From positions 62,001 to 126,000 of the forward strand of contig NZ_CP007141.1 in the NCBI RefSeq assembly GCF_000816145.1: a stretch of DNA of 64,000 nucleotides. The letters run 5' to 3'. Positions 8,638-19,604 of this stretch are shown here, one piece after another; within the stretch, counting starts at the first letter, position 1, and every line of letters begins with the position of its first letter. Made by a program: the position numbers and the translations under genes. This stretch comes from Pseudothermotoga hypogea DSM 11164 = NBRC 106472. Its GTDB lineage: Bacteria; Thermotogota; Thermotogae; Thermotogales; DSM-5069. The notes under the pieces were generated by a model. It made no database searches and was not told the origin of the DNA. It was given only the letters and a program-made list of their open reading frames with translations.

Positions 8638-11600
8638 TCAAGCCATCTTTTCTTCTTCTGCGGCGCGCGGTGTTTCCTCGATCTGTATGTTCGCGAAGAT
8701 TTCCAGACCTGTCCCTGAGGGTATGAGCTGACCGACGATCACGTTCTCTTTCAAACCTCGCAAGTAGTCTATTCTGCCTTCGATGGCGGCTTCTGTGAGC
8801 ACTTGTGGCGTCTGCTGGAAGGAAGCAGCGCTGAGCCAGCCCTCTTGTTCCAGTGAAGCCTTCGTGATTCTCAATAACCTTCTTCTGTACTTCATAGGTT
8901 CCTTGGGTGCTATTTGATAGGTGACAGGCTTTCCGTCTTCAAGCACAACGATCTCTTTCACACCGGCAGCAACGGCTTTTTCAACGATATCTTCGCTGAC
9001 CTCGGTTCCTTCCGGTGCGATCTCTTCAACCTCATCTTTGAGCTTTGCGACGATCTTTTTCGCCAGGATCTTGCCCACGACCATGTTCCTGTTGCTCTGA
9101 ACTTGCGCATTCGCTTTCAATATCTCGTTGTTTATCCTCATAGCCTCTGAGAGGGTCAACAATTGTCCGGGCAGGAAGTCGGTATCGCCTGGATCGACTA
9201 TTTCAACTCTGCCGAGCATCTGCCTGATGATGATCTCGAAGTGCTTGTTGTGGATGTCGACGCCCTGCTCGACGTACACTTTCTGCGTTTCTCTGAGCAA
9301 ATACATTGCCGTTGCTTCCACTCCCAGCGCATCCATCATTCTTCTGAGTTTCACGGCGCCCGTCGTGAGCATCTGACCCGGCAGCACTTTCTGACCTCTT
9401 GTCACGATCTCCTTCACTTTCTCAGGTACTTCGTACTCGTGTATCTCACCGGCAAGGTCTTCGATGTAGATCTTCTTCTTTCCGTCAACTTCTTTAATGT
9501 CCTTCACAAATCCTGAGACCATGCTGAAAATGCCTTCAGGTTCCTTGAGTTTCTTCCTCGCCTCGAAGAGTTCCTCAGCTCTGGGCAGACCCTGGGTTAT
9601 GTCGGCTGTGGTCGCGATACCACCCGTATGGAACGTTCGCATCGTGAGCTGTGTGCCGGGTTCTCCTATGGACTGGGCGGCGATTATTCCCACAGCCTCA
9701 CCAACGTTCACCACTTTATGGTTCGAGAGGTCCATACCGTAACACATCGCGCACACGCCGTGTTCAGCTTCACAGGTCAAGGGGGATCTAACGTAGATGT
9801 TCGGTCTCACTTTTACGGCGCTCACACCGTTCTGTTCGAGCAGCATTGCAGTTACTTCATCTATCTCTTCCTGGTACACGAGCAACTGCTTTTCACCCTT
9901 CTTGTCCCAAACAATCTCCTGTGAAATGGTTCCGACCACTGGATAAACCTTTATCTTGATCTGCTTCTTGCCAGCGTTGCGAGCGTTTCGAACCAGATCC
10001 CAGCTGACTTCAGTGCCAACCTCGTAAACCGTGCCGTCCTCCAACCTTATCTCTTCATCGGTGACGGCATAAGAAGCTGGCAACTGCAAACTCTGCAGAT
10101 CGAGAACTTGTTCGACACAAACAGGAACTGAAACAACATATTTGGCCAGAAATTCGGCGTCTTCGTCGGACAGCATGCTGTTTCTCACATACTCTCGATT
10201 GTTGTCTGGGTTCTTCACGACTTCCCCGCTGAGAGGATCTATGACGTCCCTGGCTAAGATCCTTCCGAACAAGAAGTCTTTCAACTTCTGGACTGTCAGG
10301 GTACCGCTCATGAGTTCCAGCGCTTTGACACCGTTTTCTGTTCCGCAATCGGTTGTTGTTATGAACACACTCTGGGCAACGTCGACTAACCTTCTGGTGA
10401 GATAACCTGCTGAGGAAGTCCTAAGCGCTGTGTCGGCAGCACCTTTCCTTGCTCCGTGCGTGGAGATGAAGAATTCGATGGAGTTCAGACCTTCTCGGAA
10501 GTTGGAAATTATCGGTATCTCTATCGTCTTTCCGGATGGATCCGCCATCAAGCCCCTCATGCCGGCGAGTTGTTTGACTTGGTCTATGTTACCCCTCGCT
10601 CCGGAGTTGACCATCATGAAGACAGGATTGAAAGGATTTTCACCGAGAGCCTCGTACGTGACCTTCTGAACCTCCTCCGTTGCTTTCGTCCAGATCCTTA
10701 TGATCTCCTTGTATCTTTCCTCGTAAGTGAGGAAGCCTTCTGCGTACTCTTGTTCGACTTTCTCGACTTTTTCCAGCGCGTCCTTGATGATGGCATTCTT
10801 TTTGGGTGAAACCACCAAGTCTTTCAAAGATATCGTCAGACCGGACACGGTCGCGTAATGGAATCCGAGATCCTTCATGTCGTCGAGCAGATCAGCCGTG
10901 GCTTCCATGCCGTGTCTCTTGAACGTTTCGTAGATGAGATCCTTTATCTCTTTCTTGCCGAAAGTCTTTGAGTAGTCTCTGAGATCCTCAGGCACGATTT
11001 CGTTGAAGATGATGCGACCCACAGTAGTCTTGAGCGTCTTTTCTTCGCCATTTTGCTTGACTCTGGCGAGCACCGGCGTGTGCAACCCAACAAAGCCAAG
11101 TGAATGGGCTAAAATGGCTTCTTCGGGCGAGCTGAACTTGAACTCAATCCTGTCAGTGCTCACAAAGTCATAATCTTTGCTCACGGCAGTCAAGTAGTAT
11201 ATGCCGACTATTATGTCCTTTCCCGGCATCGATATCGGTTTTCCATGCGCTGGAGATATGATGTTGTACCTCGATAACATGAGGTAACGTGCCTCTGCCT
11301 GAGCCGCAGCAGATAGGGGTACGTGCACAGCCATTTGGTCTCCATCGAAGTCTGCGTTGAACGGAGGACAAACGAGCGGATGAAGCTGAATCGCATTACC
11401 TTCGATGAGTTTTGGCTCAAAAGCCTGTATGGACATTCTGTGCAGCGTCGGTGCTCTGTTCAAGAGTACAGTCTGTCCCTTGATGACTTCTTCCAGGACG
11501 TCCCAGGCTTCAGGCATCTCGCGTTCTATGATCGTTTTTTTGAGCTTTCTCGCCGTCTTGCTGCTCTCTCCACCTTCCTCGAGCAATTTCGCGAGCACGA

Positions 11601-13590
11601 AGGGCTTAAACAGTTCCAGTGCCATCTTCTTAGGCAAGCCGCACTGGTGTATCTTCAGCTCCGGACCAACGACTATGACAGCCCTTCCAGAATAGTCAAC
11701 GCGCTTGCCGAGAAGGTTCCTTCTGAATCGTCCTTTCTTACCCTTGACCAGATCCGTGAGGGACTTCAGCGGCCGACCGTTTCTGTCCGCGACGGGTCTA
11801 CCGACCCTACCGTTGTATATCAGACTGTCGACAGCCTCTTGAAGCATTCTCATCTCGTTTCTGATCATGACTTCCGGAGCGTTCAACTCTAAGAATCGCT
11901 TCAACCTGTTGTTCCTGTTTATGACCCTCCTGTAGAGGTCGTTCAGGTCGGTCGTCGCGAACCTCCCGCCATCTATCTGAATCATGGGCCTCAGTTCGGG
12001 AGGTATCACCGGTAAGGCCTCCAGGACCATCCACTCCGGCCTCGCACCAGAATTGATAAGGCTCTTGACGATTTTCAACCGCCTGAGTAACTTCAAGGCC
12101 CTGCCACTGCTTTTGGGAAGCTCCGCAAGCTCTGCCTCTATCTGTGCTTTCAGCTTCTCAAGGTCGATCATCTCGAGCAACTTTTTCACGGCCGCAGCAC
12201 CATAGTGTGCCTCGATCTTGCCAGGATAGAGTTCTCTGTAAGCTTCGTATTCGTTTTCGGTGATGATGGAACCCACGGTCAATGACGTCTCTCTGGCGAG
12301 TTCTTCATCTATCTTCGTGATTGCAAGGATCGGTCTGTCGTTCTCGACCTCTGTCTCCACCGTGAACTGGTCTGGATAATACTGCTGGAAGATTGCGTAC
12401 TCGCTCAGAGACAAATGTTCATCCTCGAAGAGGAATCTGTCCGCCAGGTAGTCTCCCGCCTTTACCCTGTCCCCGTCGTTAACGTAGGCGAGAGCGCCTT
12501 CGAAAATAGGATACTTTTTCTCGATCGCGGTCTGCTCAACGTATATGGAGCCTGAAGAGAGCACTTCATAAGAACCATCCTCTAAAGGTCTGACATTCAG
12601 TTCTTTACCGAACACGACCTTTCCGGATGCGGGACTCGTCAAGGCCTGGATCATTCCCGCCGTCCAGATCTGATCACCAGCCTTGACCTTTGCACCGTTC
12701 TTAACAGTGAGCCTGCAACAGTAAGGAATCGAAACAGTCAGAGGTTGATCCTTGCTCGTTGCAAGAGGTTTGAGCGTGAGACTGGAAGTGAGTTCGTCGA
12801 TCTCAACTGTGCCATCAAAAGGAGCATAGAGCGCTGGAACTTCTTTCTCTGCAACGAGAATGTCACCCTCTGATACCTCCTGACCATTCTTCACGAGGAG
12901 GATCATACCGGGGAACAGTTGCACGTGGGACCTGACAACGTTTCTCACGATGATCCAGGTTATCGTTCTTCCGGTGTTGGAACGTTCGTTCTTCAAACTC
13001 ACCTCACCGTCTATCTCAGAGATCACCGGGGTTTTTGGATTCTTGACTATCACCGATTGCTCGGCCTCGAAGTCGAGAACTTTCTTGTATATGTTGTATT
13101 CTGTTTCGTAAATTACGTCTCCCTCGGCGAACGAAGTCTTCTTCGGGTTGGTGACGATGTAGGCTTTTTCTATTATGTGTCTGCTACCATAGTAAACTAT
13201 GTTCTCCAAGTCGCGCGCCGGTATGTTCAGCAGTGTGGAAAGAATACTCGGTGTGCTCTTCAGATACCATATGTGAACCACCGGTGCGGCGAGTTCTATG
13301 TGACCCATTCTCTTTCTTCGCGCTTCTTTCGATTCCACTCTCACGCCGCACCTTTCGCAGACTGTGCCCTCGTACTTCTTACCTTTGTATTTGCCACAGG
13401 CACACTCGTAGTCCTTCGTCGGTCCGAAGATCTTCTCGCAGAACAGACCATCACGCTCGGGCTTGAATGTTCTGTAGTTTATGGTCTCTGGCTTTTTGAC
13501 TTCCCCACTCGACCAGCTTCTTATCGTGTCGGGGGAAGCCACACCTATTTTCACCGCTGCTATCTTCCGCTTGAAGGTGGAAATAGCCAT
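8638..13590 (-). CDS. rpoC: RNA polymerase beta-prime subunit
   Basis: About 1650 residues. The N-terminal zinc site is [19 protein letters not shown], the catalytic magnesium loop is [12 protein letters not shown], the second zinc cluster is in [11 protein letters not shown], and the trigger loop contains MRTFHTGG. A large insert between roughly residues 150 and 450 carries repeated V-x-x-GD-x-L ... GxV units like barrel-sandwich hybrid motifs; such an insert is known from Thermotoga. I start at ATG 13590, which has AGGAGGG upstream, not at the extended 13614 reading. It follows rpoB by 25 bases and is the last gene of its operon. Confidence 0.97.
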   Translation of the reverse strand: MAISTFKRKIAAVKIGVASPDTIRSWSSGEVKKPETINYRTFKPERDGLFCEKIFGPTKDYECACGKYKGKKYEGTVCERCGVRVESKEARRKRMGHIELAAPVVHIWYLKSTPSILSTLLNIPARDLENIVYYGSRHIIEKAYIVTNPKKTSFAEGDVIYETEYNIYKKVLDFEAEQSVIVKNPKTPVISEIDGEVSLKNERSNTGRTITWIIVRNVVRSHVQLFPGMILLVKNGQEVSEGDILVAEKEVPALYAPFDGTVEIDELTSSLTLKPLATSKDQPLTVSIPYCCRLTVKNGAKVKAGDQIWTAGMIQALTSPASGKVVFGKELNVRPLEDGSYEVLSSGSIYVEQTAIEKKYPIFEGALAYVNDGDRVKAGDYLADRFLFEDEHLSLSEYAIFQQYYPDQFTVETEVENDRPILAITKIDEELARETSLTVGSIITENEYEAYRELYPGKIEAHYGAAAVKKLLEMIDLEKLKAQIEAELAELPKSSGRALKLLRRLKIVKSLINSGARPEWMVLEALPVIPPELRPMIQIDGGRFATTDLNDLYRRVINRNNRLKRFLELNAPEVMIRNEMRMLQEAVDSLIYNGRVGRPVADRNGRPLKSLTDLVKGKKGRFRRNLLGKRVDYSGRAVIVVGPELKIHQCGLPKKMALELFKPFVLAKLLEEGGESSKTARKLKKTIIEREMPEAWDVLEEVIKGQTVLLNRAPTLHRMSIQAFEPKLIEGNAIQLHPLVCPPFNADFDGDQMAVHVPLSAAAQAEARYLMLSRYNIISPAHGKPISMPGKDIIVGIYYLTAVSKDYDFVSTDRIEFKFSSPEEAILAHSLGFVGLHTPVLARVKQNGEEKTLKTTVGRIIFNEIVPEDLRDYSKTFGKKEIKDLIYETFKRHGMEATADLLDDMKDLGFHYATVSGLTISLKDLVVSPKKNAIIKDALEKVEKVEQEYAEGFLTYEERYKEIIRIWTKATEEVQKVTYEALGENPFNPVFMMVNSGARGNIDQVKQLAGMRGLMADPSGKTIEIPIISNFREGLNSIEFFISTHGARKGAADTALRTSSAGYLTRRLVDVAQSVFITTTDCGTENGVKALELMSGTLTVQKLKDFLFGRILARDVIDPLSGEVVKNPDNNREYVRNSMLSDEDAEFLAKYVVSVPVCVEQVLDLQSLQLPASYAVTDEEIRLEDGTVYEVGTEVSWDLVRNARNAGKKQIKIKVYPVVGTISQEIVWDKKGEKQLLVYQEEIDEVTAMLLEQNGVSAVKVRPNIYVRSPLTCEAEHGVCAMCYGMDLSNHKVVNVGEAVGIIAAQSIGEPGTQLTMRTFHTGGIATTADITQGLPRAEELFEARKKLKEPEGIFSMVSGFVKDIKEVDGKKKIYIEDLAGEIHEYEVPEKVKEIVTRGQKVLPGQMLTTGAVKLRRMMDALGVEATAMYLLRETQKVYVEQGVDIHNKHFEIIIRQMLGRVEIVDPGDTDFLPGQLLTLSEAMRINNEILKANAQVQSNRNMVVGKILAKKIVAKLKDEVEEIAPEGTEVSEDIVEKAVAAGVKEIVVLEDGKPVTYQIAPKEPMKYRRRLLRITKASLEQEGWLSAASFQQTPQVLTEAAIEGRIDYLRGLKENVIVGQLIPSGTGLEIFANIQIEETPRAAEEEKMA

Positions 13591-13615
13591 CTCTCTTCCC
13601 TCCTCGGCGCTCAAT

Positions 13616-16600
13616 TCAGAACCTGTCGATGTCGACCTCGTTGCCGTTCTCGTCGTAAACCCTCACATCGAGCGCCAGACCTCTGAGTTCTTTTATCAAC
13701 ACCCTGAAGCTTTCAGGTATTCCGGGCTCAGGTATGTTCTTGCCCTTAAGGATGGCTTTGTACACCTCGTTTCTGCCTTTGATGTCGTCGGACTTTATCG
13801 TGAGCATCTCGTTTAGAGTGTGGGAAGCTCCGTGTGCTTCGAGAGCCCAAACTTCCATTTCTCCGAACCTCTGGCCACCGAACTGAGCCTTTCCACCGAG
13901 AGGCTGCTGATGGATGAGCGAATAAGGTCCCGTGGATCTGGCGTGGATTTTGTCTCTTGCTATGTGAATGAGCTTCATCATGTAGATGTATCCAACGACG
14001 ACAGGTTCTGCGAACGGCTCGCCCGTTCTGCCGTCTCTCAACAGAACCTTACCAGAAGGATTGTTTTCGTCGTCGCCTTCTTCCAAACCCAAGGCTTTCC
14101 GTTCTTTGTACAACCACGGAAGTATGTCCTCTTCCTTGGCACCATCGAAAACTGGAGTGGCAAACCAGCTGTTCGTCAATTTCGCGAGCCATCCCAGATG
14201 TGTCTCGAGAATCTGTCCAACGTTCATTCTCGACGGGACTCCGAGCGGGCTCAGCACGATCTGAACGGGTGTTCCATCGGGCAAGAACGGCATGTCTTCC
14301 CTCGGGAGGATCTTGGACACAACACCTTTGTTACCATGCCTACCCGCAAGTTTGTCTCCAACTTCGAGGGTCTTCTTGCTCGCCACGTAAACTTTCACCA
14401 GTTTGTTCACACCCGGTCCAAGTTCCGCAACGTCTTCTTTGTCGAACACCTGGATATCGATGACTCTACCCTCGGTTCCGTGTGGCAATCTCAGCGAAGT
14501 ATCCTTGACGTCCTTTCCCCTCTCGCCGAAAACGGACCTTATGATCTTCTCTTCGGGTGTGGTTTCTCCTTCGCCCTTTGGTGTGACTTTTCCAACGAGT
14601 ATGTCCTGTGGTCCAACATACGCTCCAATTCTGACTATACCGTTCTCATCGAGGTTTCTCAGGGCCTCTTTGTTGACGTTTGGAATGTCCGCGGTGATTT
14701 CCTCCGGTCCGAGTCTTGTGTCGCGCGCCTGAGTTTCATAAACCTCTATGTGAATGGATGTGAAAGCGTCCTCCTCGAGCAACTCCTCACTGACCAATAT
14801 TGCGTCTTCAAAGTTGTATCCTTCCCACGACATGAAGGCAACCAGGACGTTGCGTCCGAGGGCGAGCTCACCCATGTCTGTCGCGGGACCGTCAGCTATG
14901 ACTTCTCCTCGCTTCACTCGATCGCCTACGTTCACTATTGGTCTTTGGTTTATGACCGTATCCTGGTTTGTCCTGACGAACTTCATCAACCTGTATTCGT
15001 CCATCAAAGGTTTGCCGTCTTTGTACATCAAATTGCCGTTCTCATCGGTCCTGTGGACGACGATCCTCCTTGCGTCGACTTTCTTGACTATACCGTCATG
15101 TTTTGCAACGACCAGATAGCCCGAATAGAGGGCCGCATCGTGTTCGACCCCGGTGGCAACGAACGGTGCTTCGGGTTTGAGCAAGGGAACGGCCTGCCTT
15201 TGCATGTTTGAACCCATCAGGGCCCTGTTCGCATCGTCGTGTTCCAGGAATGGAATGAGAGATGTTGAAACGGAGACGATCTGTTTCGTGGAAACGTCCA
15301 TGAACTGGACCTTTTCTTTCTCGACGTACAATATTTTCTGCATGTATCTAACCGGAACCCTATCTTCGACGATCATCATGTTTTCGTCGACTCTGACCGT
15401 GCACGGAGCAATATGGTAATGCTCCTCTTCATCGGCGGTCAAATAGACTATCTCGTCCGTTACCCTGCCTTTTTTAACCCGTCTGTACGGGGTTGTCAGA
15501 AAGCCAAATTCGTCGACTGTCGCATAGACTGCAAGAGAAGTTATAAGACCTATGTTTGCACCTTCGGGTGTCTCGATTGGACACATTCTTCCGTAGTGAG
15601 AGTGGTGAACGTCTCTGACCTCGAACCGTGCCCTCTCTCTTTTCAGGCCACCTGGACCCACCGCAGTCAGCCTTCTCTTGTGCGTCAGCTCAGCGAGTGG
15701 GTTCACCTGCTCCATGAACTGTGAGAGTGGGCTGGTCGCGAAGAACTGGTTGATACCAGCGATGATGGTCTTTATGTTGATCAAACTCTGCACGGAAATC
15801 TTATCGAGTGAGTTGTAGAGCGCCAATCTTTCTTGAATCAACCGCTGCGCCTTCGAAAAGGCCCTCTCAAACTCAAGCTTGATGAGTTCGCCAACCGTTC
15901 TCACTCGTTTGTTTCCAAGATGGTCCTTGGTGTCCATGATTTCAGGATTCTTGCTCACTTCCAGTAAGTACCTCGTGGCTAAAACGATGTCCATCGGTGT
16001 GAGAACGAGCTCTGTCGGGTTGTACTGCATCTTTTCAGCTTCCGAATCGCTCATCTTCTTGACCTGCACGAGGTATTTTCGATAAGCCTGCTGAAGCTTG
16101 CGGTTTATCTTGTAACGGCCAACCTCGGAGAGTTCGAACCTCTCAGGTGTGAAGTACAGACTGTTGAGATACGCCTTGGCCGCATTCACCCTTGGTATCT
16201 CACCGGGTTTGAGCTTCCTGTATATTTCTATGTACGCCCTGTTCGAATCAACTTCTCCGTAAGCACTGTTGAGCTTCTCTAACGTCTTCTGTGCCACGGG
16301 GTGTGCTCTGACGATAGTCGATATCTTTGATTCGAGGATCGTTCTCGCGGCGTGTTCTGTAAGTACACCTCCTCGCTCGACAACCTTCTTTCCATCAATG
16401 CTCACGTCTTCGAGTATTATCGAACCCACAGCCTTCATCATGCTGTACTCGTCTTCGGCATCGACGGGATCGGGGAACAAATCGAGTATGTCGAGGTCGT
16501 TTTCGAAACCCAGAGCCTTGAACAACAAAAACAGGTTGATCCTTCTTTTTCTATCGATGCGCGCGTAGAACATGTCATCTGCGGTGTTGTAGAGAAGCTC

Positions 16601-17134
16601 TAACCATGCACCTTTCACAGGCAAGAAGTGTGCAACGTATATGGGTGCAGCCGTTTGAGTCTTGGGTATTTCATCGACGAAATAGACACCGGGTGCTCTC
16701 ACGAGCTGATTGACAATGACGCGCTCCGCACCGTTGATAACGAACGTTCCGTTCTCAGTCATGTACGGTATCGATCCGAGGAAAGCCTCTTCTTCCCTCA
16801 TCTCACCACTGTTGACATCCGTTATCCTAACGGTCGCATAAATGGGTACCTGGTAGGTTAGTCCTTTCTGTTTGCATTCTTCTATTGTGGCGTTGGGTTC
16901 GCCGATCCTTGTGGAAACGAACTCGAGTATGAAACCCTTTTCACCTTTTCTGAGATCACCCTTGTGTGGTTGGGACGTTATCGGGGAGAACTTTCTCAGT
17001 ATCTCCATCAGACCTTTTTCCAGGAACTCTCTGTAGGATTCGATCTGGATGGCGATCAGGTTTGGAACTTTGAGAGCATCAACGGTGTGGCCAAACGTTA
17101 ACCGTTCGCGCTTACCGTAAAGAGCAGTTCGCAT
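13616..17134 (-). CDS. rpoB: RNA polymerase beta subunit
   Basis: 1172 residues, with the expected [21 protein letters not shown]-pocket, [24 protein letters not shown] and C-terminal [24 protein letters not shown] motifs. The start is ATG 17134 with GAGGTGATAAA upstream. The rifampicin region (residues about 466-493) differs from E. coli at pocket positions: Asp516 is Glu475, Ser531 is Thr490, Ser522 is Ala481 and Asn518 is Val477, while His526 and Arg529 are kept. This fits the reported low rifampicin sensitivity of Thermotoga polymerase. A hairpin precedes the gene. Confidence 0.98.
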   Translation of the reverse strand: MRTALYGKRERLTFGHTVDALKVPNLIAIQIESYREFLEKGLMEILRKFSPITSQPHKGDLRKGEKGFILEFVSTRIGEPNATIEECKQKGLTYQVPIYATVRITDVNSGEMREEEAFLGSIPYMTENGTFVINGAERVIVNQLVRAPGVYFVDEIPKTQTAAPIYVAHFLPVKGAWLELLYNTADDMFYARIDRKRRINLFLLFKALGFENDLDILDLFPDPVDAEDEYSMMKAVGSIILEDVSIDGKKVVERGGVLTEHAARTILESKISTIVRAHPVAQKTLEKLNSAYGEVDSNRAYIEIYRKLKPGEIPRVNAAKAYLNSLYFTPERFELSEVGRYKINRKLQQAYRKYLVQVKKMSDSEAEKMQYNPTELVLTPMDIVLATRYLLEVSKNPEIMDTKDHLGNKRVRTVGELIKLEFERAFSKAQRLIQERLALYNSLDKISVQSLINIKTIIAGINQFFATSPLSQFMEQVNPLAELTHKRRLTAVGPGGLKRERARFEVRDVHHSHYGRMCPIETPEGANIGLITSLAVYATVDEFGFLTTPYRRVKKGRVTDEIVYLTADEEEHYHIAPCTVRVDENMMIVEDRVPVRYMQKILYVEKEKVQFMDVSTKQIVSVSTSLIPFLEHDDANRALMGSNMQRQAVPLLKPEAPFVATGVEHDAALYSGYLVVAKHDGIVKKVDARRIVVHRTDENGNLMYKDGKPLMDEYRLMKFVRTNQDTVINQRPIVNVGDRVKRGEVIADGPATDMGELALGRNVLVAFMSWEGYNFEDAILVSEELLEEDAFTSIHIEVYETQARDTRLGPEEITADIPNVNKEALRNLDENGIVRIGAYVGPQDILVGKVTPKGEGETTPEEKIIRSVFGERGKDVKDTSLRLPHGTEGRVIDIQVFDKEDVAELGPGVNKLVKVYVASKKTLEVGDKLAGRHGNKGVVSKILPREDMPFLPDGTPVQIVLSPLGVPSRMNVGQILETHLGWLAKLTNSWFATPVFDGAKEEDILPWLYKERKALGLEEGDDENNPSGKVLLRDGRTGEPFAEPVVVGYIYMMKLIHIARDKIHARSTGPYSLIHQQPLGGKAQFGGQRFGEMEVWALEAHGASHTLNEMLTIKSDDIKGRNEVYKAILKGKNIPEPGIPESFRVLIKELRGLALDVRVYDENGNEVDIDRF

Positions 17135-17224
17135 TTTATCACCTCGTCAGATCAACGGAGTGGGAACGCAGGGAACTGAACGAAGCCTATGACGCAGGCA
17201 CACCTATTCATGATAGCATAAAAC

Positions 17225-17253
17225 AACCTATACCAGCCGAGCTGGTATAGGTT
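17225..17253 (-). terminator. Hairpin between rplL and rpoB, likely attenuator
   Basis: A perfect 13-bp inverted repeat (AACCTATACCAGC, 3-base loop, GCTGGTATAGGTT) lies in the rplL-rpoB gap. On the minus strand it is followed by G then TTTTA, so it looks like a leaky intrinsic terminator. Partial termination here would let ribosomal proteins L10 and L12 be made in excess over beta and beta-prime, as the rplL-rpoB attenuator does in E. coli. The effect is inferred. Confidence 0.75.
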
Positions 17254-17291
17254 TGATACAATCTTTTTGCAGTTGAGAAAATCTGTTCACA

Positions 17292-17690
17292 TTACTTCAA
17301 AATGACCTCTGCACCGGCTTCTTCGAGTTTCTTCTTGATCTCCTCTGCCTCGTTCTTCGGAACGCCACTCTTGACTATAGCATCGGGGCTACCAGCCTTC
17401 TCAACGAGATCCTTAGCTTCTTTCAGGCCAAGACCTGTGATCTCTCTAACCACCTTTATCACGTTGATCTTGTTCGCTCCGTGGCTCTTCAGGACAACAT
17501 CGAACTCCGTCTTTTCTTCGGCTGCTGCCTGAGCTGCTGGCGCTGCACCGGCCACAGGAGCAGCGACGGCCGCGACTGCAACCGGAGCTGCGGCGCTCAC
17601 GCCGAATTTTTCTTCGAGTGCCTTCACTAACTGAGCCAATTCGGCAACCGTCAGTTTCTCGATAGCCTCAACAATCTGTTCCACTGTCAT
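17292..17690 (-). CDS. rplL: Ribosomal protein L7/L12
   Basis: 132-residue stalk protein. An N-terminal dimerisation domain ([18 protein letters not shown]) is joined by an Ala/Pro/Val hinge to the C-terminal factor-binding domain (KTEFDVVL...[25 protein letters not shown]). I start at ATG 17690, which has GGAGGTG 7 bases upstream; the TTG two codons earlier would lie almost on the site. It follows rplJ by one base and precedes the rpoB attenuator hairpin. Confidence 0.97.
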   Translation of the reverse strand: MTVEQIVEAIEKLTVAELAQLVKALEEKFGVSAAAPVAVAAVAAPVAGAAPAAQAAAEEKTEFDVVLKSHGANKINVIKVVREITGLGLKEAKDLVEKAGSPDAIVKSGVPKNEAEEIKKKLEEAGAEVILK

Positions 17691-17692
17691 TC

Positions 17693-18253
17693 TCAAACAC
17701 CTCCGACATTCTCAGATTTCTTCTTCTCTTCAATTGCACTCAACACGTACACAAGTTTTCTCATAACATCGTTCAAAGCGAACACCAGACCATATATCGG
17801 ACCCTGTATCCTTCCAACCAGCATCGCGTATAGTTCCTTCTTGGTTGGCAGGTTGGCAAGATCCGCTACTTGGTCAGCATTGAACGGCTGATGTTCGATG
17901 AAGCCGCCTTTGAAGAAGTTTTCAAGCCTTTTCTCCTTGGCGAAATTCACCAGGGTCCTCAGTGCATCCACTGGATCACCAGAGAGGCTGTAGAAAACAG
18001 CCGTCGGACCTTTCAGAAACTTTTCGTAGTGAGCTTCCTGATAACCGATTTCATTCAGTGCTATAGAAAGGAGACTGTTCTTGACCACGGTCAGTTTTGC
18101 ATCTTCCCCGTGCTTCGAATTTATTCTTCCACGCAGTTCCCTGATTGCTGCGACGTCCAAACCGAAGAAGTTCACGAACACCAACAGGTTCGCCTTCGGT
18201 AAAACCTCTTTGAAACTCTCCAAGATCTGTTGCTTCTTCTCTCTGGTTAGCAA
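17693..18253 (-). CDS. rplJ: Ribosomal protein L10
   Basis: 186-residue base of the L12 stalk. It begins MLTREKKQQ, like the Thermotoga maritima protein, when started at TTG 18253; this places AAGGAGGTG about 7 bases upstream, while GTG 18262 would overlap the site. The C-terminal helix ([20 protein letters not shown]) is the L12 dimer-binding segment. It is preceded by a structured leader with a terminator-like hairpin, consistent with autoregulation by L10. Confidence 0.96.
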   Translation of the reverse strand: MLTREKKQQILESFKEVLPKANLLVFVNFFGLDVAAIRELRGRINSKHGEDAKLTVVKNSLLSIALNEIGYQEAHYEKFLKGPTAVFYSLSGDPVDALRTLVNFAKEKRLENFFKGGFIEHQPFNADQVADLANLPTKKELYAMLVGRIQGPIYGLVFALNDVMRKLVYVLSAIEEKKKSENVGGV

Positions 18254-18262
18254 CCGTTGCAC

Positions 18263-18401
18263 CTCCTTTCAAGAAAAAGGGTCTCTCCACAAGAGACCCC
18301 CGCTCAACCAAAGCACCAGTTTTTGGCTCGCCTCGGTAGGCGGGGATAACCCCTTTAGAGTACCTACTTTCTTCGGCGACTCGTGCGACTGAACACGATG
18401 T
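18263..18401 (-). ncRNA. Ribosomal protein L10 leader RNA
   Basis: The 139-base gap between rplA and rplJ is far longer than other gaps in the operon. On the minus strand it contains CCTACCGAGGCGAGCC-type sequence resembling the CCUGCCGAGG core of the bacterial L10 leader, then the hairpin described separately, then the rplJ ribosome site. In other bacteria L10-(L12)4 binds such a leader and lowers expression of its own operon. The family match is from memory of the consensus. Confidence 0.65.
18279..18299 (-). terminator. Terminator-like hairpin in rplJ leader
   Basis: GGGTCTCT (18279-18286) and AGAGACCC (18292-18299) form a perfect 8-bp stem with a 5-base loop. On the minus strand it is followed by TTTTTCTTG and then at once by the AAGGAGGTG ribosome site of rplJ. 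This is a full intrinsic-terminator shape inside the L10 leader, so regulation may be by attenuation as well as translation. Confidence 0.75.
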
Positions 18402-19109
18402 TCAGATCTTTGCAGCCTCGAGTTCGGACATGTTCAGTTTCACACCAACTCCCATCGTGGACGTCAGTACAGCCTTTCTGAGGAACTGACCCTTGATACC
18501 CGCTGGCCTCATGCTCACAATCTGTTTGTATGCCGAAATCAAGTTCTCCCTCAGTTTCTGAGAATCGAAGGAGCACTTGCCGATTGGCAAATGGATCGAG
18601 CCGGTCTTGTCGCTCCTCACTTCGATTCGTCCCATCTTGAATTCTTTAACCGCAGAGGCCACGTCCTCAGTAACTGTGCCCGACTTCGGGGACGGCATCA
18701 GGCCACGAGGTCCAAGGATCTTTCCGAGCCTTCCAACGGACTTCATCATGTCTGGTGTGGCGATAGCCACGTCAAAATCTGTAAAGCCTTCGTTCAGGAT
18801 TTTTTCTACCAGTTCGTCTCCCCCCACAATGTCTGCTCCTGCCTTCTTGGCCTCTTCGGCTTTCTCACCTTTGGCAAAAACCAATACCCTAACTGTTCTT
18901 CCAGTTCCGTGCGGTAGAACGACAGTTCCTCTGAGTTGTTGTTCTGGTCTCCTTGGATCTATGTTTGTCGCAAGGTGCAGTTCCACGGTTTCATCGAACT
19001 TTGCTGTTGCGTTTTTCTTAACCAGTTCTATAGCTTCATCGATGCTGTAGAACTTCGTTCTGTCAACTCTCTGTCTGATTTCCAGGTACCTTTTGGAGTG
19101 TCTCGGCAT
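18402..19109 (-). CDS. rplA: Ribosomal protein L1
   Basis: 235 residues. It starts [16 protein letters not shown] and carries the L1 signature around [20 protein letters not shown]. It binds 23S rRNA at the E-site stalk and in many bacteria represses its own rplK-rplA message. ATG start with a purine-rich GGAGGAGG site upstream. Gap of 20 bases to rplK. Confidence 0.98.
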   Translation of the reverse strand: MPRHSKRYLEIRQRVDRTKFYSIDEAIELVKKNATAKFDETVELHLATNIDPRRPEQQLRGTVVLPHGTGRTVRVLVFAKGEKAEEAKKAGADIVGGDELVEKILNEGFTDFDVAIATPDMMKSVGRLGKILGPRGLMPSPKSGTVTEDVASAVKEFKMGRIEVRSDKTGSIHLPIGKCSFDSQKLRENLISAYKQIVSMRPAGIKGQFLRKAVLTSTMGVGVKLNMSELEAAKI

Positions 19110-19129
19110 AAAGCCTCCTCCTTTTGGTG

Positions 19130-19555
19130 TTAGTCTACCACTTCGATGCCCATGCTCTTCGCGGTGCCTTCAATGATTCTCATGGCCGCTTCCAAATCGT
19201 TTGCGGTCAGGTCGGGCATCTTGAGCTTGGCAATCTCTTCGATCTGTTTTCTCGTGACTTTCCCAACGATCTTCCTCTTGGGTTCACCCGAACCACTCTC
19301 TATGTTCGCCGCCCTCTTCAGCAGGAAGGATGCAGGTGGCGTTTTCACAACAAAGCTGAAGGAACGGTCTTCGTAGACTGTTATGATGACAGGCAGAATC
19401 ATTCCCGCTTTGTCTGCGGTCTCAGCGTTGAACCTTTTGCAGAACTCCATTATGTTAACGCCACGCTGACCAAGGGCGGGACCAACCGGAGGTGCGGGTG
19501 TTGCCTTACCAGCAGGAAGTTGCAGTTTAACTTGTGCTACGACTTTCTTAGCCAT
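19130..19555 (-). CDS. rplK: Ribosomal protein L11
   Basis: 141 residues. The N-terminal proline-rich domain reads [27 protein letters not shown], the site for GTPase factors and thiostrepton-type drugs, and the C-terminal domain binds 23S rRNA. Start [10 protein letters not shown]. It lies between nusG and rplA, the usual order. Confidence 0.98.
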   Translation of the reverse strand: MAKKVVAQVKLQLPAGKATPAPPVGPALGQRGVNIMEFCKRFNAETADKAGMILPVIITVYEDRSFSFVVKTPPASFLLKRAANIESGSGEPKRKIVGKVTRKQIEEIAKLKMPDLTANDLEAAMRIIEGTAKSMGIEVVD

Positions 19556-19604
19556 TCGAGTTTCCCTCCTCTGTGGTTACTGGGATCGACTCCCTCCCAC
19601 TCGT

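Noticed and set aside
13820-15211. 463-codon open frame on the plus strand
   Set aside because: Lies wholly opposite rpoB, has no recognisable motifs or ribosome site, and reflects codon bias of the sense gene.
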